NCBI GenBank assembly: GCA_017354895.1 | Contig: CP071493.1 | Span: 3,162,001-3,226,000 of the forward strand | Source: Podospora comata | Taxonomy: Eukaryota > Ascomycota > Sordariomycetes > Sordariales > Podosporaceae | Length of the DNA: 64,000 nucleotides | Reading direction: 5' to 3' | Part shown: in pieces, positions 11,395-22,735 of the stretch | Layout of the letters: every line of letters starts with the position of its first letter | Position numbering within the stretch: the first letter of the stretch is position 1 | Program-made: the position numbers and the translations under genes | Notes under the pieces: generated by a model | The model's database searches: none | What the model saw: the letters and a program-made list of their open reading frames with translations, nothing else | What the model was told of the DNA's origin: nothing

Positions 11395-11807
11395 ATGTTT
11401 GTATGTCCTTCTACCACCGCTCCGCTCTTCGCTTATTTTTCCTGACCCAAGAAACTCGGCAGTTCTACCTCCTTGCCTTTGTGACGACCGCCTTTTTGGT
11501 ACTGGAAATCGTCAAATCAGGCAACTCGTCACCGCAATCCAAGCCGGATCACCAGAACGAATTCACGACTACCTCTACTTCGAAACTCGAATGCTCGCCT
11601 TTTTCGGTTCCTGGGCGTGCTCGGAACGCCGCCCTGTGGTGTACATCGCAGCGCTTTTATTGTGATGTGGATGGAGAAACGAGATACCAGTACGCTCGGG
11701 GTCACGAATTTGATGAACGGTGCGTCAGCATGTGTCAATGCAGAAGGAATGTTGTCCCCGGAGTCGACCCCCTGTTTGACACAGCGAGGCCGGTGCGTCG
11801 TATTTAG
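11395..11807 (+). CDS. Small secreted six-cysteine protein, copy 1
   Basis: I do not recognise the family. The model is join(11395..11400,11463..11807), 116 aa. The first exon codes only Met-Phe. A 62-nt intron (GTATGT, CTGAC, CAG) follows in phase 0, and exon 2 opens with TTC. The mature start would be MFFYLLAFVTTAFLVLE, a hydrophobic signal-peptide-like segment. A Ser/Thr-rich spacer leads to six cysteines spaced C-x15-C-x6-C-x19-C-x3-C-x-C, ending in the CQCRRNVV segment. The same spacing, the same early phase-0 intron and a C-x-C-R-x-N-V end occur in copy 2 (12482), and the spacing recurs in copy 3 (14242). No Kex2 site is evident. An effector, toxin-like or surface role is possible, but nothing in the sequence decides it. 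Confidence 0.65.
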
Positions 11808-12481
11808 AAAGACTAAACTTGGGGGGGAAGAGGTAGTTGTGGTTGTTGTTGGAGACAATAATGGTTTGGATTCGCCGATATGATCATGATAATGGATTTG
11901 ATCTCCATCCAATTGTAGTCTTTGACTTGCACTCCCGCTTGATCAAGTGACGGTTGAGGTGGGTTCTTTCTTCTGAGGCGTACCAGTAGTAATTCAAAAT
12001 GGATATCATCAGCATCGCCGATATCTGCACTTCCCCATCGAATTGCCCGGGCGGATCCAAGAAATCCAAGACACTTCGGAATCATTTCTTAGCCTTCGGG
12101 TCCAACCTGAAGCAAACTGGCGATCTTCGGAACATAGTTACCGGACTGCAAGACATTGTCATCTCCGGCGAGTTCTTCAAACCCTCTTTGAAGATAAGCC
12201 ACCGAGGAGAACCACAATGCGGGCCGAAACTACAAGACAGATCAACAGCTAATCACCGTATCCGCAACAGGGGGTCTCAACATCGTTATGTTCATCCGAA
12301 AACGAGTCCAGTTATTCGTTTATCTCTACAACTATAAAGGGATCGCATAGACACTCAAATTCAGACTGAACTTTTGGACCCTGCAAGCTCTTCAGTCGAC
12401 ATTATCAGCTCACCACAAAATCCATCTCATCACAACCTGCCTAGCTCGCTTTCTCTTGCCCTCTCGCCCAAGTCCAGCACA
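11808..12481. other. Intergenic region between secreted-protein copies 1 and 2
   Basis: No gene is supported; an open frame at 11999-12337 has no family features. A TATA-like CTATAAAGGG near 12331 lies about 150 nt upstream of copy 2. The leader contains CCCAAGTCCA (12467-12476), repeated before copy 3. Confidence 0.45.
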
Positions 12482-12861
12482 ATGAAGGTGTGTCCCTCGA
12501 TAGGTAACAACTGCCAATATCCACTTTCTGATCTAGCATGCCTATCCAGTTCTCCCTCCTCACCGTCCTCGCCACGGGCACCGCATTTCACCAGGCCCTT
12601 GCCTCGCCCGTTATGTCCGATTCGGCACCGGCCAAACGACAAGACCTTGTCACCCCGTTCGTGATCGAATGCTCACCGGGGACTGTCCCTGGTGGCGGGG
12701 ACCCCAACGTCTTCTGCTCACGCAATGGGATCTCCTGCACTCTGGATGGAGAGCTGGAATGGACACCTACTACGACGGATCAAGCCCCTGAGCAAGTCTG
12801 CTTCGACATCTGCTATTGCCGCGTCAACGTCATTCTCGACCCGCCTGCCGGTGGTATTTAG
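12482..12861 (+). CDS. Small secreted six-cysteine protein, copy 2
   Basis: The model is join(12482..12487,12550..12861), 105 aa. Exon 1 codes Met-Lys. The 62-nt intron (GTGTGT...CCAG) is in phase 0 and the same length as in copy 1. Splicing gives MKFSLLTVLATGTAFHQALA, a clear signal peptide; without splicing an ATG at 12538 would give MPIQFSLL, which is less convincing. SAPAKRQDLV carries a Lys-Arg that could be a Kex2 cleavage site. The cysteine spacing is C-x14-C-x6-C-x20-C-x3-C-x-C, with ECSPG and CTLDGE matching ECSPF and CDVDGE of copy 1. Function is unknown. A secreted, disulfide-rich product of about 8 kDa after processing is inferred. Confidence 0.75.
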
Positions 12862-14241
12862 GGGCTGGTTAGAGGAATATGGCGCTTTGAAGCTGCTGTG
12901 GTGCTGAGGGGGTGGTGGTTTTGATGAAGGAGAGGTTGATGTGGGAATAATAAGGACGTTTCTGCTTTGATGGTGTGTAATATTGGCTTGCGTTTGTTGC
13001 GGTATTTGAAGCCTAATCGGTTGATTTGGTGGCTTCTCTCATCAACAACTTAGTAGCTTAGGAATCTATGTGCGTTTTGTTACTAATTCATAATCTGCTT
13101 TGTCTGATACTACAGCACTGCATATTGAACCGCAAATTTCTGTCCAAGGTGAGAGTTATCATCGAGTTAGGGCACCCTTAAACATTATATCCTTTCATTA
13201 TGTCTCACCAGTCCTTCTCAAGTTAAAATCTTCCGTGGGTTGAAACAATCAGAATGCAAAGCAGCATCATCTTCAAACCTTCTTAGTGTGTTACCTGCCT
13301 AACGAGAGGTGATACGGACCGAAATATAACACAGCACCAAGCCAAACAACTTTCCCGCACCGCTTGGTTACCTTATCCTGAATCCCATACAATTACGGTA
13401 CAATGAGAATCTCGCAATCTCCACACTGTCTATGAGGACGGTTTCTACATGACTCCCGCGTAGCAAGCTATCTTGAACACACCGATGAACTGAGACAAGG
13501 CTTGGTGCTGTCCATCTAGCGCGTGACTGTCACTTGAAGGTCCGCAACAAGATTCAAAGAGACATGATGAACAAACCACAGCTGTGTTAATCTACAGACT
13601 CAAACCAAAGAGCCTATCAAAGACACCAACGTCATAGACATCAGAGGGGATAACCGCCACAGGAGACCTTTGCAGATTTTGTGACTGCCTGTCGTCCTAG
13701 GGTATCAGCCTGGTATGTTGTGGGCTTGAATAAGAGAATAGGAAGAGTGGTACTGGATATCTGTGATCTAATGACGACGAGGAAACTGTGGCTAGATGTG
13801 TGGGAAGTGGCGCTGGGAGAATACGAGACTGCCCATATCACATATATCCGGATCACTTATAACTTCTCATCCATTTCAAACAAAATAAAAGACTCCCTAT
13901 TGGCATTCTCACCTACACTGGACAAATCAAGGCCCATTTGAAAATCAGACCGCGAACAGTTTAAACCCTCCCGCTATCAGCCGGAAGCCATCACATCAGC
14001 CCAACACCCATTGCTTCCGGCAGAGTCTCGTCGATGGATACCCCGAAACAGAAGGAATGAACACACTAGGTAAGGTAGCCAACACGGCTGGAATGAAGAC
14101 GGGGTCATCAAAAACCCTGACATCACCGCCCCGATCTGCCGGAACATAAAAAGGGTCCCAAGACAGTTTCGGTCTCACTTAACCCTCCTTCGGATAACCC
14201 ACACACCAACCCAAGAAATCTCCCAAGTCCACCGCCCAAAA
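12862..14241. other. Intergenic region between secreted-protein copies 2 and 3
   Basis: 1.4 kb without a supportable gene. A TATA-like ACATAAAAAGGG at about 14144-14155 lies some 90 nt upstream of copy 3, followed by CCCAAGTCCA at 14222-14231. I saw no degenerate fourth copy, but a weak one could be missed by eye. Confidence 0.45.
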
Positions 14242-14542
14242 ATGAAGAAGGTAAATCACCCCTTCTTCCAGCCATCCCCTTCCACTAACAAAAACCATCC
14301 AGTTCACCCTTCTCACCCTCCTGGCCCTGGCCCAACGACATGCCCTCGCCTCGCCCCTCGTCTCCCTCCGTCAAGACCTTGTCGTCCGGACCTTGCGGTG
14401 CGACTTTGGCACCACCTCCATCCAGGCCGACACGGCAAAGTGCACAACCGAGGGCGTCTTTTGCAAAGAAAGCATCGGCGTGGTGATCACCGCCGGCACT
14501 GCCGCGGCTTACACCTGCCTGCAGCAGTGCAGCTGCGTGTAG
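14242..14542 (+). CDS. Small secreted six-cysteine protein, copy 3
   Basis: The model is join(14242..14250,14303..14542), 82 aa. Exon 1 codes Met-Lys-Lys. The 52-nt intron (GTAAAT, CACTAAC, CCAG) is again phase 0 and again followed by TTC. The product begins MKKFTLLTLLALAQRHALA, a signal peptide, then LVSLRQDLVVR, which parallels KRQDLV in copy 2. The cysteine spacing is C-x13-C-x6-C-x17-C-x3-C-x-C, and the protein ends one residue after the last Cys. It is the shortest and most diverged copy, lacking the C-terminal tail of the other two. The position of the last four cysteines and the gene structure argue for common descent with copies 1 and 2. Confidence 0.72.
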
Positions 14543-14923
14543 CGAACCCGCAACTAGCTACCTAGCCTCTTGGAGGACATGTGTCAGGCGTTTGGGATAA
14601 TGCATGTGCCCGATGATAGGCTCTTAATAATAATACAGTAATATATCATCCCGCCATTATCCCCTTGGTGATGTTTACAACACCCCCCTGTTCTGCTCTC
14701 CCAGCGAGATGAAGACAAAAAAAGATTCATTTGCAAAAACCAGCCCCATCATTTCTAGATAACTTACCATAGGAGACTCTTCCATATTAAGACATAAACA
14801 AATGACATGTCTTCCAGTTCTTCATAGACACTGCCCCCACCAGACAAGAAGAATCTTTCTTGGAATTACTGTCGATTAGCCCCTAAGGTCAAAAACACTT
14901 ACACCTACCCAAACCAACCCCCC
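14543..14923. other. Convergent 3' region copy 3/CUS2
   Basis: No gene or notable structure is seen. Confidence 0.5.
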
Positions 14924-16403
14924 CTACTCACTCTCCTCCCCCTCCTCCCCCCCAGCATCCCTACTCTTCCTAAACCTCTCCCTCCCCGTCGCAAAAAACG
15001 CCTCCACCGTCCTCCCATCAAACTTCCTCCCGTGCATCTTGCTCAGACACTTCTCCGCCGCCTCCCGACTCCCAAACTTGACCATCACGATCCCCTCCTC
15101 CTCCTGATCATACAGAATAACATTGTTCACCTTCCCCAACGTCTCACACTCCTCCCTGATATCATCCTTGATGTCCAACAGCGCAGCCGGATCCTCCTCC
15201 AGCTCCTCCAGCGTAAACATGTGCCTCAAAATGACAACCTTGTCCCACTTCCCCCCTCCCCCACCCACCTTTTCCTCCTCCTCATCCGACCAATCCGCCA
15301 ACTTGGCCGATAACTTCTGCGTCTTCCTAATAATCTTTTGCTTATCCTGACTGGCCTTCTTGTTGTTGTTATTACCCCCCTCCTGTTTCACCCCCCCTCC
15401 CCCCCCATTACCCCCCTCCCCATCCCCCTTTTCCTCATCATACTTCACCCTCTTATAACTCATATCCGCCGCCTGAACCCTCATTTTCGTTCCCCCCTCC
15501 CCAAATCGAAAATCCGTGTCATCCAGCAACATAATCGCCATCTCCACGCTCTGCGGCTTGAAAAAAACCACCAGCGCGTCCCCCTTAAACTTTCCCTCCC
15601 CGTCCGTGTACATCTTGATCCTCGGCCTCCCCGAGTCAATCTCCTCGGCAATAACCCCGCACTTTCGCGAAAACAACTCGGCCACTTCTTCGACTGTCGC
15701 GTCCGACGGAAGACCAGTGACGTACACGGCCGTGTTTTGCCTTGGTTGCGGGGGCGGGCGTTGCTTCTTTTTGCTTTTTGTTGAGGTGCCATTCTGTGAG
15801 GAATCCTGTTGTGGGGGGAAAAGAAAGAAAAGGTAAATGTATGGTTAGTGTTCTGTCCTTCGGGTTGCATAATGGTGGTGCTTTGATATCATCCAGAAAA
15901 GAGGAACGGATATATCGAGGTGAAAAAGTTTCTTTATTGTTCTCAGATTGTCTGGTGTGATATGGTGTCTTCCTTCTCTTCGCGTATAGAAACATCATCA
16001 CGGAGGTAGGTAGTGAAGGAAGGATAAAGAAAAAAAAAAGAGAGAAAAAAAAAGGAAAACAACACACAGCACGTAGCCGATGTTGCAAAAATGGTGTTGT
16101 GTTCGCTCTTCGCGGCAAGCTTACCTCTCTATCATCCCCATACCCCATCTTCCTCTTCACACCCTGCGCCGACCCATCATCATCATCCACCCCGGGCACC
16201 ATGTATCCCCTCTGCTGCTGCTCAATAAGCGCCTCGTCGATGATAGGGATCCAGCGCCTCAGGCCCTCGTCAAACTCGTATTCGGTGCCGTCGTCCTGAA
16301 CGGCAATGTACTTGTTGTCCAGCTTCGAAAACGAGATGCGCTCGTCCTGATCAAACAGCTCCTTGTCGGTTGGAAACGTCCAGTATTCGGCTTCGGCGGC
16401 CAT
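14924..16403 (-). CDS. CUS2: Tat-SF1/CUS2-type U2 snRNP splicing factor
   Basis: A nuclear RNA-binding protein that helps fold U2 snRNA and contacts SF3b during prespliceosome assembly. The model is complement(join(14924..15805,16125..16403)), 386 aa, with one phase-0 intron. An N-terminal segment with YWTFPTDKELFDQDERI precedes RRM1 (about 118-215; AVYVTGLPSDATVEEVAELF). A Gly/Asn/Lys-rich linker with the WSDEEEE motif follows, then a UHM-type RRM2 (about 285-375; KVVILRHMFTLEELEED). The intron is 319 nt, by far the longest of the confidently modelled ones in the window. The start MAAEAEYW is the first ATG with family-like sequence after it. Gene context is tandem with RPN13. Confidence 0.9.
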
Positions 16404-16783
16404 GTTGACGGATGTGGTGGTGGTCAGAAATGGTTTTGGTGTTTGTGTAAAAGGCAAAAAGAGACTCGAGGACGTGGAATGTTATTTTTTTGAAAACAGT
16501 CGAAACCAGCATTGAAATGACGTTGCGCCGCTTGCGACAAGAAACCTGGGGTACAGCGGCCTTGGCGCGACGGCCCCACATTGGGGTTGGAGGCCCAGAA
16601 GAAAGAGATCGGGGCTGGCACTGTTTATTTACGCATTCTACTACCCCTTGGTTCCGTGCAAAGGACAGTCAGTCTTGTTATCATTACACATCCCTATTCT
16701 ATTCATGTCCGTGTTTCTCGACGAGAGGACTATAAACATTCCCTTTATTAAAGAGCCTCAAATCCAGAAATCAAGACGTAGCT
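16404..16783. other. Intergenic region RPN13-CUS2
   Basis: This is the 3' side of RPN13 and the 5' leader of CUS2, both on the minus strand. No other gene is visible. Confidence 0.5.
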
Positions 16784-18275
16784 TCACTTCTTCTGCACCA
16801 TCTTCTTCACCCCCTCAACAAAAGCCTCAACAGCATCACCACCACCCAGCGGCACAGACCCGCCCCTCACCAGACCACCGTTCTCAACCGCAATACCCAA
16901 AGAAACCGCGACAGTAGGCAGGCCGCCATCCCGGAGCGCTGATGTCAGGCTTGCTAGACTTTGCGTAAACTGAGGACTGCGCAGCACCTTCTTGAGGAGA
17001 GCGCGCTTCTGCCCGGAGCTCATGGCCTGCTTGGCAGCCTCTACTGCCTCCGCACTGGGCTCCTTGTCAATGTCATCCCCGTTCTCACCCTGCTGCGAGA
17101 GAACCAGTACCATGGGTGGGAGGTAGCTCAGCAAGTTGTCGACGTATTCATCTGACGCCGAGTCGAGCATGGGGATTGTAGTCGATGGTTCGAGAAGATC
17201 ATTGAGCAGGGGATAAAGCTTGCCCTGAGCTGACTGACCACCGCCCCCGCCGAGCTTCTGGTTGGCCTGGATCGAGGCCAGGAAGTTCCGCACCGCATCG
17301 GCAGCGTCGTTGTTTGCATTGTTGCTTGCCCTGTGAAAAGACAACACATCAGCACTTGCTCCAACTTTGGTGCTCAGATATAACCGGGAAAGTAAACGCC
17401 AGAATTCGCATTCTTTGAGGGCCCTTTGCTGGCCAAGTCTAGGAAAGTACATGCTATCTGCAAGCTTGTCTATCCTCTTGCGCCAGAAAACCGTGATAAG
17501 CCATGCGGATAGAGTATCAACACCTACGCTCTCGCACCATCAGCACCTCCGTCTCTCGAGTCCTCGCCCTCTTGCCGGAAGTCTCCCCCAGTAGCTCCAG
17601 GACCGGCACCTCCGCTGCCGCCGCGGTGGTGGGCATGGGCATCGCCGTGCCCCTCAACGTCCTCCATCGTCTCATCGTCGTCATCACGTCGGCTGTCGTC
17701 GGTGTTGTTGCGGACCGAGGCCAGCTCACGGGTCACGTCCACCTCCTCTCCCTGCAAGAGCTGGTCGACAATCTCTCCGATCTTGAGATCCCTGGGGCTG
17801 AACCAGGTGGGATCGCCGCTCTGCCCCTGTGGCTTTGACTGGAGCCAGAAGATGTGTCTCTGAGAGGATGAAGTGAACTTAAGGACGAAGATGCGACCGT
17901 TGGTCTTGGCTGAGGGCTCGGTGGGGTTGCGGGTGTTGTAAGGGGTGAAGTGACCATCGGTTGGGACCATGACGAGATCAATCTCGGGCTCGTCGAGGGG
18001 GACATTTCTGGGTCGCCAGCAAAAGTGGATGAGGTCTAGGTGTGGCTTGTGTTAGCTGGTGTTTGTTGCTGGAGAGCTGGGCGATTGGCATAGCATACCA
18101 TCTTCCGAGTACAGATAGATATAGCCAGGTCTGGAGTCGGGCTCAACCTTGTAGGGCTTCGAGTTGTGCTGTTGCGTCGTCAGTAAAGTGGGGGACAGCT
18201 CGAGACAAGAAGGTCCAGACGAACGTCGACCTGGCAGAGGCCCGCCTTGAAGGTGATGATGGGTGTTATCGACAT
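16784..18275 (-). CDS. RPN13: 26S proteasome ubiquitin receptor Rpn13 (ADRM1)
   Basis: It binds ubiquitin on the proteasome lid/base and recruits the deubiquitinase UCH37. The model is complement(join(16784..17330,17528..18035,18099..18168,18225..18275)), 391 aa. The start is MSITPIITFKAGLCQVD. The Pru domain (about 5-115) continues with PGYIYLYSEDDLIHFCWRPR and RIFVLKFTSSSQRHIFWLQ. An acidic, Gly/His-rich linker follows. The C-terminal DEUBAD domain (about 215-385) contains FLASIQANQK, YPLLNDLLEPSTT and the basic GQKRALLKKVLRSPQF. The exon-1 donor (GTTCGT after Asp17) is non-consensus at position +3; it was chosen because it preserves the conserved VD...PYKV join. The other junctions are phase-consistent. 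Confidence 0.9.
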
Positions 18276-20340
<2,065 letters not shown>

Positions 20341-20480
20341 AACGTTGCAAGATACAGCAAGCAAGAAAGGTAGTAGCACTGCAGCTGCGGATGGGACTGG
20401 GTTTAAAAGTCCCGGGAAAAGTACTTTGGGGAAAGGGGGATGAGGTGTGTAGCTGCGAGGGGCTATAATGGGTAGTTGTG

Positions 20481-20518
<38 letters not shown>

Positions 20519-21017
20519 GAGGAAGAGAGAGAGAGATATTTGAAGCAGAAACCATTCATACGATTTTTTTTTTGGTTTAGTCATTTATCAAATGTAAATG
20601 CGGGAGGTTAGGGAGGGGGGAGGGGGAGGCCGGTCTACAAAAACATAGAGAGGACATTGAAGCCGGGACGGGAACCTGGGTTTGGTGTTCAAGCTTTCAA
20701 TTGCGAAACGAATTCATGGAGACTTGGGGCGAGCAAGGGGGGAGGGTTGTCTTTTTTGAGTCGTTAGAAAGTTGTACAGATACCACATGATATGATTCAA
20801 GTTCATGATTGGGGTATTATGGGGCTACGAGAGAAAACGAGATGAGAGATGATGTGAAGGCCCCCCCATGTATTATCTTCCAGAGTTTGAGAGTTCCAGA
20901 GTTGACGATCAACATCTCTTTCAAAGCCAACTCATATCCTACTCCTGAAACGTGCGCTATTACGATTCGATATCGTTAATCCAGACCTCCTCCTGTCCTA
21001 TCCCATCCCCAGGTTAG
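20341..21017. other. Convergent 3' region MNN9/PEX4 with GT repeat
   Basis: No gene is seen. A (GT)n run occupies 20483-20515, followed by GA repeats. Confidence 0.5.
20483..20515. repeat. (GT)n dinucleotide microsatellite
   Basis: About 16 uninterrupted GT units in the 3' region of MNN9. Confidence 0.85.
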
Positions 21018-21644
21018 TTAACTCCCCTCATACCTCCCCCCAGGCTGATCCCCAATCCAAAGCTCCACCAACCCCCTCGCGCCAATCTCATCCCCCTCCC
21101 TGAGCAGCGCAGCAACGTCGACGTTGAGAGGTGAGTCAATCCCTGGATGATCAAGCAGCATCCTCACCGCCTTTACACACTCCAACACACTATACGCCGG
21201 GCTCCAGGCATCTTTTAGTAAATCAAGACATATCTCCCCGGTCTCTAATTTCACGTTTGCATGGACAATCGAGGTTTCAAACTTGATTTCCGGCGGGGAG
21301 AGGGGGTACGTAGGGGGGATGGTGATTTTTAGTAACCACCTGCCATCTATCATCGCACAATGTCAGCATATGATCGGGATATGGCTGTAAAAGGGGAAGG
21401 GATAAAGAGGGAAGAAAGACAAACCAGCATATCCACCCCCTAACCCTCTCCCGTTCAGTACCGCCTCCCAATGCAACAAGTCGGTTTGGTTGGGCGGGCC
21501 GAGGCGTTCGATCCCGAGTTCTATCTCTTCGTTTGGGGCGTCTGACAGTTGGGATTGGATGGAGGCGTATTCTTTTGCCAGGCGGCGGATTGCCGCCCGA
21601 GCTCCTGCGGCTGAAGAGGACGATGGTTTTGATCGGGAGGACAT
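21018..21644 (-). CDS. PEX4: Peroxisomal ubiquitin-conjugating enzyme Pex4
   Basis: An E2 anchored at the peroxisome that mono-ubiquitinates the PTS1 receptor Pex5 so it can be recycled by Pex1/Pex6. The model is complement(join(21018..21346,21425..21644)), 182 aa. The 78-nt intron starts GTTTGT and ends GATAG; the join GGGYA|DGRWLLKITIPPTYP is the E2 core. The catalytic Cys is near residue 113 in GEICLDLLKDAWSPAYS. The HPN motif common in E2s appears as HAN. The family end VECVKAVRMLL-type helix is present (ECVKAVRMLLDHP). The upstream region carries two telobox-like motifs. Confidence 0.88.
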
Positions 21645-21730
21645 TTTCTTCTGAGTCTATGTGGGAGGAGGGGATATCGTCACGTAGGTCGGCTGGAGGT
21701 TGGAAGGGGGTGGAAGTCTATCGAGGTGCC

Positions 21731-21775
21731 GTATGCGACGAGGTATGCGGTATGCGGTATGTGGTATGCGACGAG
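21731..21775. repeat. Short tandem repeat, unit about GGTATGC
   Basis: Five imperfect copies of (G)GTATGCG/GTATGTG are visible about 90-130 nt upstream of the PEX4 start. Confidence 0.6.
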
Positions 21776-21803
21776 CTAATGCGATGCGATGCGCTGGTGA
21801 CAG

Positions 21804-21835
21804 AACCCTAACAGTCGGTGTTCGAATACCCTAAT
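21804..21835 (-). promoter_or_regulatory. Paired telobox-like motifs upstream of PEX4
   Basis: AACCCTAAC (21804-21812) and TACCCTAAT (21827-21835) are single telomeric-type units about 160-190 nt upstream of the PEX4 ATG. Function is inferred from similar promoter boxes in fungi and plants. Confidence 0.4.
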
Positions 21836-22735
21836 CCTGAAAACAAAAGCTCGCGAATGAATTATGAGGGAATCTTGGCTCTACTTGTCGTCGTTGTCGT
21901 CTTCAAGAAATAAATGTTGATGATTGCTAATCTCCAACCAAACCTGTCACGGTTCAGCTCACACGCGGGCAGCAGCTCAGCTGAACACGGCACGGCACGG
22001 GCACCCCCCCACCCCCCCACACCACCTCCGTGCATCGGACCCGCTGAAACTGCCGAACCAAACGGCCCCAAATTACCGAGGCACCGTACCGTACCTCGCC
22101 CTGGAACCCGGAGCACAGTGCATGGTTTTCAGCATCCCAAACCCCTGAGTGCCAGCGGGCTGATCATACATACACATCCCAAAAAGGAGTCCCTTCCACA
22201 CCTCTACAAAACTCAAAACCATTGCGTCGACCTCGTCATGCATTAGATGCGTGAACCGCCCTAACTACCTCGCTATGGTCGAACACATTGTGCCCATTTG
22301 ATATGTCCAGAGAATCAAAAACCATCGTCCTCCCCCAAATTTGTGAATCATATGTCCATCACCCATCATGTCCTCCCCTCCAACCTAGCCTCCTCCAGCA
22401 GGAAAAAAAAATCATAAAGAAACACAAGCAACCTTTGGCAATTGAGATCATGTTCATCTACAACTTCCATGCAACCTGGTTCTCATGCGACCAAACACAA
22501 AAAAAGAACAGAAAATAAGATAAACAACGCCATGCTCCCCGAATTAGAAACCTCACCCTCAAAGTCATAATCCTACATAAATTCCCAGTACTCAAAAGCC
22601 ACGCGAAGTAACGAACGGGTACCAATTGTTGTCTTGTGATTCATTCCCGAGATAAAAGTCTTGATCATGGCGACCTCGTAATCAAGCCATCTATCAGAGT
22701 TGTGTGTGATGCGTATGCCGAGACGCCGATGCGGC

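Larger units (their letters stand above)
21645..22735. other. Intergenic region 5' of PEX4
   Basis: No gene is supported. It contains GTATGCG-type tandem repeats (21731-21775), the PEX4 teloboxes and the 3' side of the large Ser/Pro-rich gene. Confidence 0.45.

Noticed and set aside
12538-12549. Unspliced start MPIQ for secreted copy 2
   Set aside because: A spliced Met-Lys|Phe start gives a better signal peptide and matches the gene structure of the other two copies.
15943-16001. Box C/D snoRNA inside the CUS2 intron (minus strand GTGATGA ... CTGA)
   Set aside because: The boxes are only about 50 nt apart and no terminal stem pairs the flanks.
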